A stretch of DNA of 64,000 bases, from contig ONHA01000010.1 in NCBI GenBank assembly GCA_900317515.1, positions 28,309 through 92,308 on the forward strand. Direction: 5' to 3'. Below the pieces are notes generated by a model. That model saw only the letters and a program-made list of their open reading frames with translations, did no database searches and was not told the DNA's origin. This DNA comes from an uncultured Eubacteriales bacterium. GTDB lineage: Bacteria; Bacillota; Clostridia; Lachnospirales; Lachnospiraceae. Positions 9,026-18,063 of the stretch are shown in pieces (the stretch's first letter is position 1; every line of letters starts with the position of its first letter). A program made the position numbers and the translations under genes.

Positions 9026-11119
9026 TCAGTCTTCGTCGTTCGCAGCAACCTGCTCCGCGCGATCCTTGATCTGCTTCTCCTGAACATCAGCCGGAGCCTG
9101 CTCATAGCGTGCGAACTCGTAGGAGAATTCGCCCTGGCCGCCGGTCATGGAGCGAAGGATCGTGCCGTAGCCGTAGAGCTCCATCTGCGGGATGTCGGCT
9201 TCGACGATCGTGTTGCCCTTGTGGTCCGGATTCATGCCGAGCACGCGGCCGCGTCTCTTGTTGAGATCGCCCATGACGTCGCCGGTGAACTTGTCGCGAA
9301 CCTTGACTTTCAGGTTGACAATCGGCTCAAGAAGGACCGGACCGGCCTTCATGAAGCCATCCTTGAATGCGAGATGCGTAGCGGTCTTGAACGCCTGCTC
9401 GGAGGAGTCGACCGGATGATAGGAACCGTCATACAGAGTCGCCTTGACGCCGACAACCGGATATGCGGCAAGGGGTCCCTTCTGTACGCACTCGGAAAGT
9501 CCCTTTTCAACTGCCGGATAGTAGTTCTTCGGGACAGCACCGCCGACGACTTCGATCGCGAACTCATAGGGCTGCGTCATGTCGCCGCTCGGCTCGAAGC
9601 GCATCTTGACGTGACCGTACTGGCCGTGTCCGCCGGACTGCTTCTTATGCTTTCCTTCGACATCGGATTTCTTGCGGATGGTCTCGCGGAACGCGACCTT
9701 CGGCTCGGAGAGCTCGATGTCAACTTTGTAGCGCTCTTTCAGTTTGCTCTTGATGATCTCGAGCTGCTGATCGCCGATACCGTAAAGGAGGGTCTGGCGG
9801 TTCGCGGCGTCGTTCTCATAGCGGAAGCTCTGGTCTTCTGCAGCAAGCTTTGCGAGGGAGGAAGCAATCTTGTCTTCTTCGCCCTTCTTGACGGCTTTGT
9901 ATCTCTTGACCGTATACGGCGTGGAGATCTGGGTCTTCGCGAAAGCGACGGGGGCAGCCTTGGAGGACAGGGAGTCGCCGGTGGAGACATCGCCAAGCTT
10001 GGCAAGTGCGCCGATATCGCCCGCGAAGAGCTCCGGAACTTCCTGAGCCTTGTTGCCGACCATCACATAGAGCTTGCCGAGACGCTCGTCATTTTCCTTC
10101 TGGACATCATAGAGGGTGTCGTCGGACTTGATAACGCCGGAGCAGACCTTGATGAAGTTGTATTTGCCGATGAACGGGTCGGCGATGGTCTTCCACACAT
10201 AGGCGGTCTTCGCCTTCTGGAAATCATAGTTGGCCTCGAAGATCTCGCTGGTCTTCTGGTTGATGCCGTTGCAGGCTCTCTGAGCCGGGTTCGGGAAGAT
10301 CTCAACGATATCGTCGAGCAGGTTTGCAACGCCCTGAAGGTTGATCGGAGCGCCCATGCTGACCGGAACGATCGAGCAGTCACGGATGTTGGTCGCCAGT
10401 GCGGCAGCGATCTCCAGATCGGAGAACTCTTCGCCCGCGAAATAGCGGTCCATGAATTCCTCGGAAGTCTCGGCGACGGACTCAAGAAGGGACTCTCTGT
10501 AGGTCTCGAGATATTCCTTTAAATAATCCGGAACCGGGCACTCGACCTTCTCCTGCTTGTTCACGAACTTGCGGCCGCTCTGCTTGATGATCGAGACATA
10601 GCCGACGAACTTGCCGTTCTCGCGGATCGGCATATGCAGCGGAGCGATCTTCTTGCCGTAGAGCTCCTGAAGCTGCTCGACAATGCCTCTGTAACTGACA
10701 TCATCGTTGTCCATCTCGGTCACGAAGAACATGCGCGGAAGATTTCTCTCTTCGCAGAGCTCCCAGGCCTTCTCGGTACCGACCTGGATGCCGTCCTTAC
10801 CGGAAACGACAATGATGGCTGCATCGGCGACGCCGACTGCCTCTTCAACCTCACCCACAAAATCGAAGTAACCGGGTGTGTCAAGAATGTTGATCTTGCA
10901 TTTATTCCACTCTACCGGAACGACGCTGGAGCTGATGGAGAATTTTCTCTTCTTCTCTTCAGCGTCGTAGTCGCTGACGGTGTTGCCGTCGGCAACCGTA
11001 CCCATGCGGTTCGTAATACCCGAAAGGTACGCCATAGCCTCGGTCATTGTGGTTTTGCCCGCGCCGCCGTGGCCAAGAAGAACGACATTGCGGATCCTGT
11101 CTGTTGTATAAACGTTCAT
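9026..11119 (-). CDS. EF-G-like translation factor GTPase (FusA paralogue)
   Basis: The 697-residue protein has EF-G domain order: G domain, domain II (to about residue 390), domain III, domain IV with GHGQYGHVKMRFEP near 500-513, and domain V. The G domain is divergent: G1 reads GHGGAGKTT instead of AHIDAGKTT, G3 reads DTPGYFDF, and the G4 NKxD motif is replaced by TEMD, so guanine recognition may be altered. It belongs to the EF-G-like (FusA2) group found beside a normal FusA. No ribosomal genes are adjacent, which argues against it being the main EF-G. AGGAGG precedes the ATG. Confidence 0.9.
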   Translation of the reverse strand: MNVYTTDRIRNVVLLGHGGAGKTTMTEAMAYLSGITNRMGTVADGNTVSDYDAEEKKRKFSISSSVVPVEWNKCKINILDTPGYFDFVGEVEEAVGVADAAIIVVSGKDGIQVGTEKAWELCEERNLPRMFFVTEMDNDDVSYRGIVEQLQELYGKKIAPLHMPIRENGKFVGYVSIIKQSGRKFVNKQEKVECPVPDYLKEYLETYRESLLESVAETSEEFMDRYFAGEEFSDLEIAAALATNIRDCSIVPVSMGAPINLQGVANLLDDIVEIFPNPAQRACNGINQKTSEIFEANYDFQKAKTAYVWKTIADPFIGKYNFIKVCSGVIKSDDTLYDVQKENDERLGKLYVMVGNKAQEVPELFAGDIGALAKLGDVSTGDSLSSKAAPVAFAKTQISTPYTVKRYKAVKKGEEDKIASSLAKLAAEDQSFRYENDAANRQTLLYGIGDQQLEIIKSKLKERYKVDIELSEPKVAFRETIRKKSDVEGKHKKQSGGHGQYGHVKMRFEPSGDMTQPYEFAIEVVGGAVPKNYYPAVEKGLSECVQKGPLAAYPVVGVKATLYDGSYHPVDSSEQAFKTATHLAFKDGFMKAGPVLLEPIVNLKVKVRDKFTGDVMGDLNKRRGRVLGMNPDHKGNTIVEADIPQMELYGYGTILRSMTGGQGEFSYEFARYEQAPADVQEKQIKDRAEQVAANDED

Positions 11120-11150
11120 GAGTAACCTCCTGTGAAATCAATATGCAGCT

Positions 11151-11179
11151 ATTGTACTAAAAATTCCTCTGATATTCAA
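11151..11179 (-). promoter_or_regulatory. Promoter of the EF-G-like gene
   Basis: On the minus strand TTGAAT (11179-11174) and TACAAT (11156-11151) are separated by 17 bases, about 30 bases ahead of the ATG at 11119. Confidence 0.65.
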
Positions 11180-11329
11180 GGCTAAATGATAAATATGTGC
11201 AAAAGGATTTATAAAATATTCATTTCTCACAATGCATGCCTTTACAAATTCGCTTTAATGCGTTAAAGTGAATGCGGCGGTTCTGTCCGTACAAATGATG
11301 AAGGAGTCTGGCATTTACGCCTTAAAAAC

Positions 11330-12451
11330 ATGAACGATACAAACAGCACTTTCCACAAAGATTTTCCCGTTATCGGTTTTATCGGCCTGGGTCTCATCGG
11401 GGGTTCCGTGGCAAAAACGATCCGCCGCATCTATCCGGGCACCAGGATGATCGGCTACAACCGGAGAACCGACGTCGCGCAAAAGGCCCTCTCCGACGGC
11501 GTGATCAACGAGATAGCGGATGAGTCCCTCGCACAGTTTTCGGAATGCGATCTTATTTTCCTGGGAGTCCCGGTCGTCTCGGCCCTCTCCTTCATGGAGA
11601 AGCTTAAGATGATCGCCAAGTCCGGCGCGATCCTTACCGACGTCGGCTCCGTCAAGGGCGATATCCACGGCTATGTCGAGGAGCACGGCCTCGAGAACCT
11701 CTTCATCGGCGGCCACCCGATGGCCGGTTCCGAGAAGACCGGTTATGAAAATGCAACCGACCGTCTCTTTGAGAATGCCTTCTACATGATCACGCCCGCA
11801 TCCGGCACGTCCATCGTAAAGCTCTCCGCCTTCGCCTCGTTCATCGAGAGTATCGGAGCGCTTCCCCTCATCATGTCGCCGGAGGAGCACGACCGCACGG
11901 TCGCGGCTGTCAGCCACCTGCCGCACGTGATTTCCGCGGCGCTCGTCAACCTGGTCCATGATCAGGACGGTGAGGAGAAATACATGCACACCGTTGCCGC
12001 CGGCGGCTTCCGCGACATCACCCGCATCTCCTCCTCCTCGCCCCAGATGTGGCAGGAGATCTGTCTTGCCAACACGGATGAGATCGTCGGGATGATCGAC
12101 GCCTACGTCTCAAAGCTCCTCGACTACCGTCTCGCCATAAGAAATGAAGACAGCGACGAGCTCTACTCCATCTTCTCCGACTGCAAGGAGTACAGGGACA
12201 GCTTCGATACGGTGGCCAAGGGCTCCGTTCCGAAGGAATACCGCATCTACATGGACCTGGTCGACGAGGCCGGCTCCATCGCTTCGGTTGCCACGATCCT
12301 CGCGGTCCAGAATATTTCCATCAAAAATATCGGCATCGTCCACAACCGTGAATTCGAGCAGGGTGTCCTTCGCGTGGTCTTCTACGACGAGCCCTCCATG
12401 GAGAGCGCCATCAAGACGCTCACCTGGCGCAATTACAAGATTTACCGCTGA
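11330..12451 (+). CDS. tyrA: Prephenate dehydrogenase with C-terminal ACT domain
   Basis: The 373-residue protein has an NAD(P)-binding GLGLIGGS turn near residues 18-25, then GGHPMAGSEKTGYE and the HDRTVAAVSHLPH segment that contain the active-site His residues. A C-terminal ACT domain (about residues 300-373) probably binds tyrosine for feedback control. It makes 4-hydroxyphenylpyruvate. It is followed after 12 bases by aroA, so the two form an aromatic amino acid operon. The ribosome site is poor: GAAGGAG lies about 24 bases before the ATG at 11330, and no better in-frame start is visible. A weak promoter (TTTACA 11241, TAAAGT 11264) is upstream. Confidence 0.94.
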   Translation: MNDTNSTFHKDFPVIGFIGLGLIGGSVAKTIRRIYPGTRMIGYNRRTDVAQKALSDGVINEIADESLAQFSECDLIFLGVPVVSALSFMEKLKMIAKSGAILTDVGSVKGDIHGYVEEHGLENLFIGGHPMAGSEKTGYENATDRLFENAFYMITPASGTSIVKLSAFASFIESIGALPLIMSPEEHDRTVAAVSHLPHVISAALVNLVHDQDGEEKYMHTVAAGGFRDITRISSSSPQMWQEICLANTDEIVGMIDAYVSKLLDYRLAIRNEDSDELYSIFSDCKEYRDSFDTVAKGSVPKEYRIYMDLVDEAGSIASVATILAVQNISIKNIGIVHNREFEQGVLRVVFYDEPSMESAIKTLTWRNYKIYR

Positions 12452-12463
12452 TCGGAGGTTTTC

Positions 12464-13771
12464 ATGATTATAGATAAGGCAGAATCGCTCAAAGGGACGC
12501 TCACTGTCCCGGGCGACAAATCCATCTCCCACAGAGCTGTCATGCTCGGGAGCCTCTCGGAGGGCGACACATATATCCGCGGGTTTCTTAAAAGTGCGGA
12601 CTGCCTCGCGACAATCGACTGCTTCCGCAGGATGGGCATCGATATTGAGGAAAATGAAGACCGCCTCATCATCCACGGAAAAGGTCTTCACGGCCTTTGC
12701 GCTCCGAAAGAGCCCTTAAACGCGATGAACAGCGGCACCACGACCCGAATCCTCTCCGGCATCCTGGCCGGCCAGGATTTTCCGGTCACGATCATCGGGG
12801 ACGAGTCTCTCTCCCGCCGTCCCATGAAGCGGATCATCGACCCCCTTACCCGCATGGGCTGCCGGATCACTTCCGTAAACGGGAACAACTGTCTTCCGCT
12901 TACCATTCACGGCGGCTGCCTTTCAGGCATCCGCTACGAAAGCCCGGTCGCATCCGCCCAGGTCAAATCCTGTGTCGCGATGGCCGCGCTCTACGCGGAC
13001 TCCCCGGTCACGATCACGGAGCCTTATCTCTCCCGCAACCACACGGAGCTCATGCTGCGGGGCTTCGGCGGGAATGTCACAAGCTTCACCGATCCCGAAA
13101 CCGGGCGGCCCGCCTGCACCGTCATGCCGAACCCGCGCCTCACGGGTCAGTCCGTCACGGTTCCGGGCGACATCTCCTCCGCTGCCTACTTCATCGCCGC
13201 TGCGCTCCTCGTTCCGAACTCCGAGGTTACTCTTAAAAATGTCGGCATCAATCCGACCCGCGACGGAATCCTCCGCGTGGCCAGGGCCATGGGCGGCTCC
13301 GTGGAGGTCACAAATCTCCGCTCCGAGGGCGGCGAGCCGACCGCCGACCTCATAATCCGCTCTTCTGCCCTGCACGGGACCACGATCGGCGGCGCGCTCA
13401 TTCCGACCCTCATCGACGAGCTTCCGGTCATCGCGGTCATGGCCGCCTGTGCGGAAGGCACGACGGTGATCCGGGATGCCGGCGAGCTCCGCGTCAAGGA
13501 ATCCGACCGGCTCTCTCTTATCGCCGCCAACCTTAGCGCCATGGGAGTGTCCCTCACCGAGACAGAGGACGGTATTATAATAGAAGGAAAGCCGCTCAAG
13601 ATGGCTCCCTTAAGAGGGGTCTCCGTCGATCCCAAAAAGGATCACCGCATGGCGATGGCCTTTGCGGTCGCCGGCCTTGTCGCCGAGGGCCCCACTAAGA
13701 TTCTGGACGCTGGCTGCGTCGATATCTCGTATCCGGGCTTTTTTGAGGATCTCGCCTCGCTTGGAGCTTAA
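12464..13771 (+). CDS. aroA: 3-phosphoshikimate 1-carboxyvinyltransferase (EPSP synthase)
   Basis: The 435-residue protein has the family signatures: GDKSISHRAVMLGSLSEG near residues 18-35, LNAMNSGTTTRI (substrate-binding), SAQVKSC, and a C-terminal RVKESDRL with the catalytic Asp/Glu region, ending in DHRMAMAFAVAGL. It condenses shikimate-3-phosphate with PEP. CGGAGG precedes the ATG. The first domain begins with KGTLTVPGDKS as expected. It forms the second gene of the tyrA-aroA unit and is followed by a strong terminator. Confidence 0.97.
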   Translation: MIIDKAESLKGTLTVPGDKSISHRAVMLGSLSEGDTYIRGFLKSADCLATIDCFRRMGIDIEENEDRLIIHGKGLHGLCAPKEPLNAMNSGTTTRILSGILAGQDFPVTIIGDESLSRRPMKRIIDPLTRMGCRITSVNGNNCLPLTIHGGCLSGIRYESPVASAQVKSCVAMAALYADSPVTITEPYLSRNHTELMLRGFGGNVTSFTDPETGRPACTVMPNPRLTGQSVTVPGDISSAAYFIAAALLVPNSEVTLKNVGINPTRDGILRVARAMGGSVEVTNLRSEGGEPTADLIIRSSALHGTTIGGALIPTLIDELPVIAVMAACAEGTTVIRDAGELRVKESDRLSLIAANLSAMGVSLTETEDGIIIEGKPLKMAPLRGVSVDPKKDHRMAMAFAVAGLVAEGPTKILDAGCVDISYPGFFEDLASLGA

Positions 13772-13785
13772 TCATCAAACATATG

Positions 13786-13820
13786 CAAAACGCCCCGGGA
13801 TCGACTCCCGGGGCGTCTTT
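13786..13820. terminator. Terminator after aroA (probably bidirectional)
   Basis: A perfect 11-bp GC-rich stem (13790-13800 with 13806-13816) has a 5-base loop, followed by CTTT on the plus strand and by TTTTG on the minus strand. It lies between convergent genes. Confidence 0.88.
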
Positions 13821-13830
13821 ATGCCGTTCT

Positions 13831-14439
13831 TTATTTTCCCTTCACGAAGACCGCGTCCTCTTCATTTTTCGAATCCTTCCAGCGAAGCTTTTCGCCTTCC
13901 TTGTAGAAGCCGCCTTTGGTCGTCTCCTCTCCGGTCTTTTCGCCGTTCTTTACGACATAATAGCTGCCGTCATCGTATGTCAGGCCGCCGAGATTCTCAT
14001 CCCAGGTTCCCGTGATCTCCCAGCAGGCAGTCTCGTCGAAGGAGCTGCCCCAGGAAACCAGGATCGAGTATGTCCCGTCTTCATTCTCCGTCACATCCAT
14101 GCCGGCGCGTTCGCTCACCTCATCCTGCCAGGATCCGACAAGATCCACCTCTCCGGTGTAGTTTCCGAGCATGGCGGATTTCATGGAATCAAGCTCTCCG
14201 AGGGCTCCGCCCGCCGGATCGGTGATCTCGCTCCCGCCGAGCGCAATCTCGGGCAGCTCGACATCGGCCTGTCCGGCCAGGGATTCCACCATCTCATCCA
14301 CCTTGGAGGTCATCGCCTCAGCGATGGAATCCTGCTGTTCCTGGGTCAGGCTCTCCGTCTTTTCCGGCTCTTTTGCGCCTCCGCAGCCTCCGATTAAAAC
14401 CGCACCGGCCAGTATACCGGCAAAAATTATCTTTTTCAT
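13831..14439 (-). CDS. Uncharacterised lipoprotein
   Basis: The 202-residue protein has a lipoprotein signal peptide: KK, hydrophobic core and lipobox LIGGC with Cys near residue 19, so it is anchored outside the membrane. The mature part starts with an acidic helical segment (EKTESLTQEQQDSIAEAM). A beta-rich region containing SILVSWGSSFDE and the aromatic GGLTYDDGSYY follows. This latter part resembles small beta-barrel secreted proteins of Lachnospiraceae with no named function. An AAGGAG-type site precedes the ATG. It stands alone between two terminated units. I cannot assign a role. Confidence 0.8.
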   Translation of the reverse strand: MKKIIFAGILAGAVLIGGCGGAKEPEKTESLTQEQQDSIAEAMTSKVDEMVESLAGQADVELPEIALGGSEITDPAGGALGELDSMKSAMLGNYTGEVDLVGSWQDEVSERAGMDVTENEDGTYSILVSWGSSFDETACWEITGTWDENLGGLTYDDGSYYVVKNGEKTGEETTKGGFYKEGEKLRWKDSKNEEDAVFVKGK

Positions 14440-14542
14440 AAGTCTCCTCCTTATAACGCCGTCATCGCTTTACTGCCATCCGGCTTATTGCATCAAGTAA
14501 TTATAAGACGATACTGCTGAAATAGCAAGCAGTCTTCCTTCC

Positions 14543-15085
14543 TCAGGCGATATACACAATGGCGTTCCGCCGGAAGGCGGAAGTGATCTGCATGACCGAG
14601 GAGTAGATGAGCCCGAAAGCGTAGGCGCAGACAGACACATACGGTCTCTTGAGAACAAACCCGCCGATGAGGACGATCACCGCAAGGAGCATAGATACAA
14701 GGCCGAAGATAAAGTCATACCTCCATTTGAGCGAGCCGTTTCTATTGGACTCCAGACTGTGCAGGATGCTGACAAGCCCGGTGAAAGCGTCGACAGCCGC
14801 TATGTACGCGATAAGGAAGCCGGCGGGATTATCGGCGATGGAGGATGTAAACATACCCAGATCGAGGAAAATCAAGCCCTGGCACAGGACCAGCTTGCCG
14901 TCAACCATGTGCCTTGCGATGGAAAAATAATAGAGCAATGTCTGAATGCCCTTTAAGGTCAGACCGATACCGATGATAAAGAGGACAAGTGTCAGTCCGC
15001 CGTTGGGGATCACGATAAGAAGCAGGGCGAGAAGGATGGACAAAACCCCGCGAAGAATATTGATGATTCGATTTCGCTTAGTCAT
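14543..15085 (-). CDS. DUF308/HdeD-like membrane protein
   Basis: The 180-residue protein has about six transmembrane segments arranged as repeated hairpins, with GVLSILLALLLIVIPNGGLTLVLFIIGIGLTLKGI near the N-terminus, the pattern of DUF308 (HdeD family). HdeD in enterobacteria is linked to acid stress, but the clostridial members have no proven role. It is preceded by AAGGAG. The next gene upstream on this strand (DUF6765) ends 43 bases away, so the three membrane-linked genes 14543-16860 may be co-transcribed. Confidence 0.75.
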   Translation of the reverse strand: MTKRNRIINILRGVLSILLALLLIVIPNGGLTLVLFIIGIGLTLKGIQTLLYYFSIARHMVDGKLVLCQGLIFLDLGMFTSSIADNPAGFLIAYIAAVDAFTGLVSILHSLESNRNGSLKWRYDFIFGLVSMLLAVIVLIGGFVLKRPYVSVCAYAFGLIYSSVMQITSAFRRNAIVYIA

Positions 15086-15128
15086 ATTTTATGCTCCTTT
15101 ATCTCCCGCTCTTCCTCATGCCTGTTAT

Positions 15129-16295
15129 TTACCTGTCGTGATTCTTTCTTCGAATTTCCAGCAGCTTCCTGAAGTCCTGAATACCGGGAATCCTCTTTCC
15201 CTTTAACTCGACCGAGAAGCCGGCCAGAAGGCTGCCCGAGCTGAAGATCCGGTTGGTGACCATGCTCTTCTGGGCAAGGGCGGCGATGATGAACTGCCCC
15301 AGCGCCGTTTCATCGCGGAGTTCCTTCTCCGCCTCCATGTACTCCTTTTTATAGATCTCGACGTCAAAATCCGGGATCCGGCAGCCTGAAAGTTCCTCCC
15401 CCAGGGCCTTCCAGTCGGCGCAGGAATCCGGCTGCCGCCTTACGAGGATCTGCCTGATCCGATCACGGTAAGGCCTGACCTCATCTTCCGCATACCGATC
15501 CGTCTCAAAATGTCCGTCCGGATCCTTGAGACTCCCAATCGCATAGACCATCTGGCAGAACGCATTCCAGTAATCAGACGGGTTGTCCTTCAGAATCTCC
15601 CGATAGCCGCCCCAGGCGGGCAGATATTTGTAGAGCATAAAGGAATAGTCCGGCAGGTGACCGGCTCTGCCGTGTCCCAGATTCATTACCGTGTTTTCAT
15701 TTGGCTGATAGAGGGTATTGACGTAGACTCCCTTTTCAAGATCATCCGGTGCGCCCGGGTTGTGGATAAACCGAACCTGCCTCTCCTCATAGCCGTCACC
15801 TGAGGGAATAAGCTCGTAGAAATGGTCATTGGTATTGTTGATGGCCAGCGAGGGCGTTCCTGCAAAATACCGGTGGGCCCAGGTGTCCGCCAGGACATGC
15901 ATGGCCACACCGGCCGCGACGCTGCCCCTGCCCCTGGCCAGCTCCACGGTGTCCTTTACAAGCGCTCCGTTGGGATTGCAGATCAGACGATATTTATTGC
16001 GGTACAGCCTGCTGCATTTTTTCCTCTCGGCGTAAAGATCTCCCGGCAGGAAATGAAAGGAAGCCCATATTCTGGTGATATTGGCAAGACCCATCGGATC
16101 GGTGTTCGCATCGAACATTTCCAGCTGGAGCATGGTAGTGGCGGCAGATACGGGCCCGCCCACGCCCTGAAGAAAGGACTCCGAGCAGCAGTCGACGAAC
16201 TGGGCACTGCGGGCGATTGAGAGACTGTCCTCATGGGAGCAGCCGGCAAGAAAGGCCGCACAATAGGTTGCATAGTAATGAAAATCAAGCTGCAT
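15129..16295 (-). CDS. DUF6765 family protein, phospholipase-C/nuclease-like fold
   Basis: The 388-residue protein starts with MQLDFHYYATYCAAFLAG and a following SARSAQFVDCC-like segment, matching the DUF6765 pattern. It has many His and Asp residues (FHYYATY near 5, MHVLADTWAHRYFAG around 130), reminiscent of zinc-dependent phospholipase C/S1-P1 nuclease helices. No signal peptide is visible, so it is probably cytoplasmic. Its start overlaps the end of the upstream membrane-protein gene by 11 bases, which indicates translational coupling. The function is unknown; the hydrolase fold is inference from the metal-ligand-like motifs. Confidence 0.7.
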   Translation of the reverse strand: MQLDFHYYATYCAAFLAGCSHEDSLSIARSAQFVDCCSESFLQGVGGPVSAATTMLQLEMFDANTDPMGLANITRIWASFHFLPGDLYAERKKCSRLYRNKYRLICNPNGALVKDTVELARGRGSVAAGVAMHVLADTWAHRYFAGTPSLAINNTNDHFYELIPSGDGYEERQVRFIHNPGAPDDLEKGVYVNTLYQPNENTVMNLGHGRAGHLPDYSFMLYKYLPAWGGYREILKDNPSDYWNAFCQMVYAIGSLKDPDGHFETDRYAEDEVRPYRDRIRQILVRRQPDSCADWKALGEELSGCRIPDFDVEIYKKEYMEAEKELRDETALGQFIIAALAQKSMVTNRIFSSGSLLAGFSVELKGKRIPGIQDFRKLLEIRRKNHDR

Positions 16296-16860
16296 GGCCG
16301 GCCTCCCGGGATGTTATCATTTTCTTGTAGCGCCTTACCTTTCGGGCGGAGGATACCATCTGTATCAGCAGGATGAAAGAGGTTAGTTCGATCAGCAGGG
16401 CCGCGAGGGATGTGCTCTCTTCTCCCCCGGCTGCGCCCGTAAAAGCCAGAAAGCCGGTGATAAATGTGAGCACCTCATTGACAATATAGAGGATGCTTAA
16501 GGGAATGTAGAGAAAAAAGACCTGCCGTCCCCTGCCCTCGGAGATGGCTGACACGCTGATATAGGTGCGGAAGGCCAGAACCGCAAGCAGATAGCCCGCC
16601 AGCACCGAGGCGATGAGACCGTAGATTACCCCATCGCTGACAGTCCCTCCTCCGGCAGCTTCTATACCGTTTCTGATGCTTTCCATAAGCTGCCGGCGGT
16701 TAATCAGGATGATTCCCAGAGTTTTGACGACAGACCAGACCATGAAAATGAGAACCCCCCACCCGACGCTCACGAGTGTGCTGCATGCTCTGCGGTAGGC
16801 AATTTCTTCCGGTTCGTTGTTCAATGTATAAGCACCGGGGCTGACAGGCTGTGTGTTCAT
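16285..16860 (-). CDS. Uncharacterised membrane protein
   Basis: The 191-residue protein has four predicted membrane segments (around residues 30-52, 75-97, 108-135 and 150-168) and a basic C-terminus (KVRRYKK). No family is recognised. GGAGGGAG lies just before the ATG at 16860. It overlaps the DUF6765 gene by 11 bases and probably works with it. Confidence 0.72.
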   Translation of the reverse strand: MNTQPVSPGAYTLNNEPEEIAYRRACSTLVSVGWGVLIFMVWSVVKTLGIILINRRQLMESIRNGIEAAGGGTVSDGVIYGLIASVLAGYLLAVLAFRTYISVSAISEGRGRQVFFLYIPLSILYIVNEVLTFITGFLAFTGAAGGEESTSLAALLIELTSFILLIQMVSSARKVRRYKKMITSREAGHAA

Positions 16861-16898
16861 GTATCTCCCTCCGAAAGGCCTTTATTGACTCCTTACAG

Positions 16899-18014
16899 TT
16901 ATTCTATAATCATCGCATCCCCGAAGGAGAAAAATCTGTACCGCTCCCGGACAGCCTCCTCATAGGCCTTAAGCACATGTTTCCTGCCCGCGAACGCAGA
17001 CACCAGCATGATGAGCGTCGACTCCGGCAGATGGAAATTGGTGATGAGCCCGTCCATGAGCTTGAACTCGTAGCCCGGATAAATGAAGATATCCGTCCAC
17101 CCGCTCTTCTCCCTAAGCACATAGGTCCCGGGCTCCGCCGTTCCCGCGCAGGCGTCCGTCTCCGGCACCGCCTTTTCAGTCACACCGCCGTCCGCGCGCT
17201 CCGCGGCGCTCTCGATGGTCCTGCAGGAGGTCGTGCCGACGCAGATCACGCGGTGACCCTTGCGTTTTGTCTCGTTGATGAGCTCCGCGGTCTCCTTTGA
17301 AACCATGTAGAACTCCGAGTGCATGTGGTGCTCCTCGACATTGTCGGATTTGACCGGCCGGAACGTTCCGAGCCCCACATGCAGGGTAACATGAGCGATG
17401 TTCACGCCCATCTCCTTAATTTCCTTAAGCAGTTCTTTCGTAAAATGAAGCCCCGCCGTAGGCGCTGCCGCAGATCCCTCGTATTTCGCGTAGACCGTGT
17501 TGTAGCGCGTTTTGTCTTCCAGCTTGTGGTGGATATAGGGCGGCAGCGGCATCTCGCCCAGGGAATCCAGCACCTCCTCGAAGATGCCCTCGTAGGTGAA
17601 CCTGATAAGTCGGTTGCCCTCCTCCAGGATATCCACGACTTCCCCGATGAGGGGCGCTTTTTCAGCCGTTCCGTCCGGGCTGCCGAAGAGGATCCGGCTG
17701 CCGATGCGGCATTTTTTACCCGGCTTTACCAGGGTTTCCCAGGTATCCGCGCTCTTACGGACGAGGAGCAGGATCTCGACCTTGCCGAGACTTCCCTCTC
17801 TGACGCCGTAGAGGCGCGCCGGAATGACCTTTGTATCGTTGATGACCAGGGTGTCTCCCGGTTCAAGGAAGGAGGCGACATCCCGGAAGCTTCCGTGCGT
17901 AACCTTGCCGGTTTTCCGGTCCAGGTGCATGAGACGCGAGGAGGACCGGTCGAGAAGCGGATCCTGTGCGATCAGCTCCTCCGGAAGATCATAATTAAAA
18001 TCACTTGTTTTCAT
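16899..18014 (-). CDS. queA: tRNA preQ1(34) S-adenosylmethionine ribosyltransferase-isomerase
   Basis: The 371-residue protein has the QueA features: N-terminal [50 protein letters not shown], and a C-terminal [10 protein letters not shown] with [23 protein letters not shown]. It transfers and isomerises the ribosyl part of SAM onto preQ1 in tRNA to give epoxyqueuosine. An insertion around residues 265-290 ([20 protein letters not shown]) is of the length seen in other Lachnospiraceae. The later step, reduction of epoxyqueuosine, is covered by queH at 37446-38084. AAAGG precedes the ATG. Confidence 0.96.
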   Translation of the reverse strand: MKTSDFNYDLPEELIAQDPLLDRSSSRLMHLDRKTGKVTHGSFRDVASFLEPGDTLVINDTKVIPARLYGVREGSLGKVEILLLVRKSADTWETLVKPGKKCRIGSRILFGSPDGTAEKAPLIGEVVDILEEGNRLIRFTYEGIFEEVLDSLGEMPLPPYIHHKLEDKTRYNTVYAKYEGSAAAPTAGLHFTKELLKEIKEMGVNIAHVTLHVGLGTFRPVKSDNVEEHHMHSEFYMVSKETAELINETKRKGHRVICVGTTSCRTIESAAERADGGVTEKAVPETDACAGTAEPGTYVLREKSGWTDIFIYPGYEFKLMDGLITNFHLPESTLIMLVSAFAGRKHVLKAYEEAVRERYRFFSFGDAMIIE

Positions 18015-18026
18015 TTTTCTGCCTTT

Positions 18027-18053
18027 AAAACGGCGGGACTTTATGCCCCGCCG
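18027..18053 (-). terminator. Terminator of the pheST operon
   Basis: A 7-bp perfect GC stem (18031-18037 with 18047-18053) is followed on the minus strand by TTTT. It lies between pheT and queA. Confidence 0.8.
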
Positions 18054-18063
18054 GTCTCATATT

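Noticed and set aside
9221-10522. 433-codon plus-strand frame opposite the EF-G-like gene
   Set aside because: Shadow of a conserved gene; no domain or start signal.
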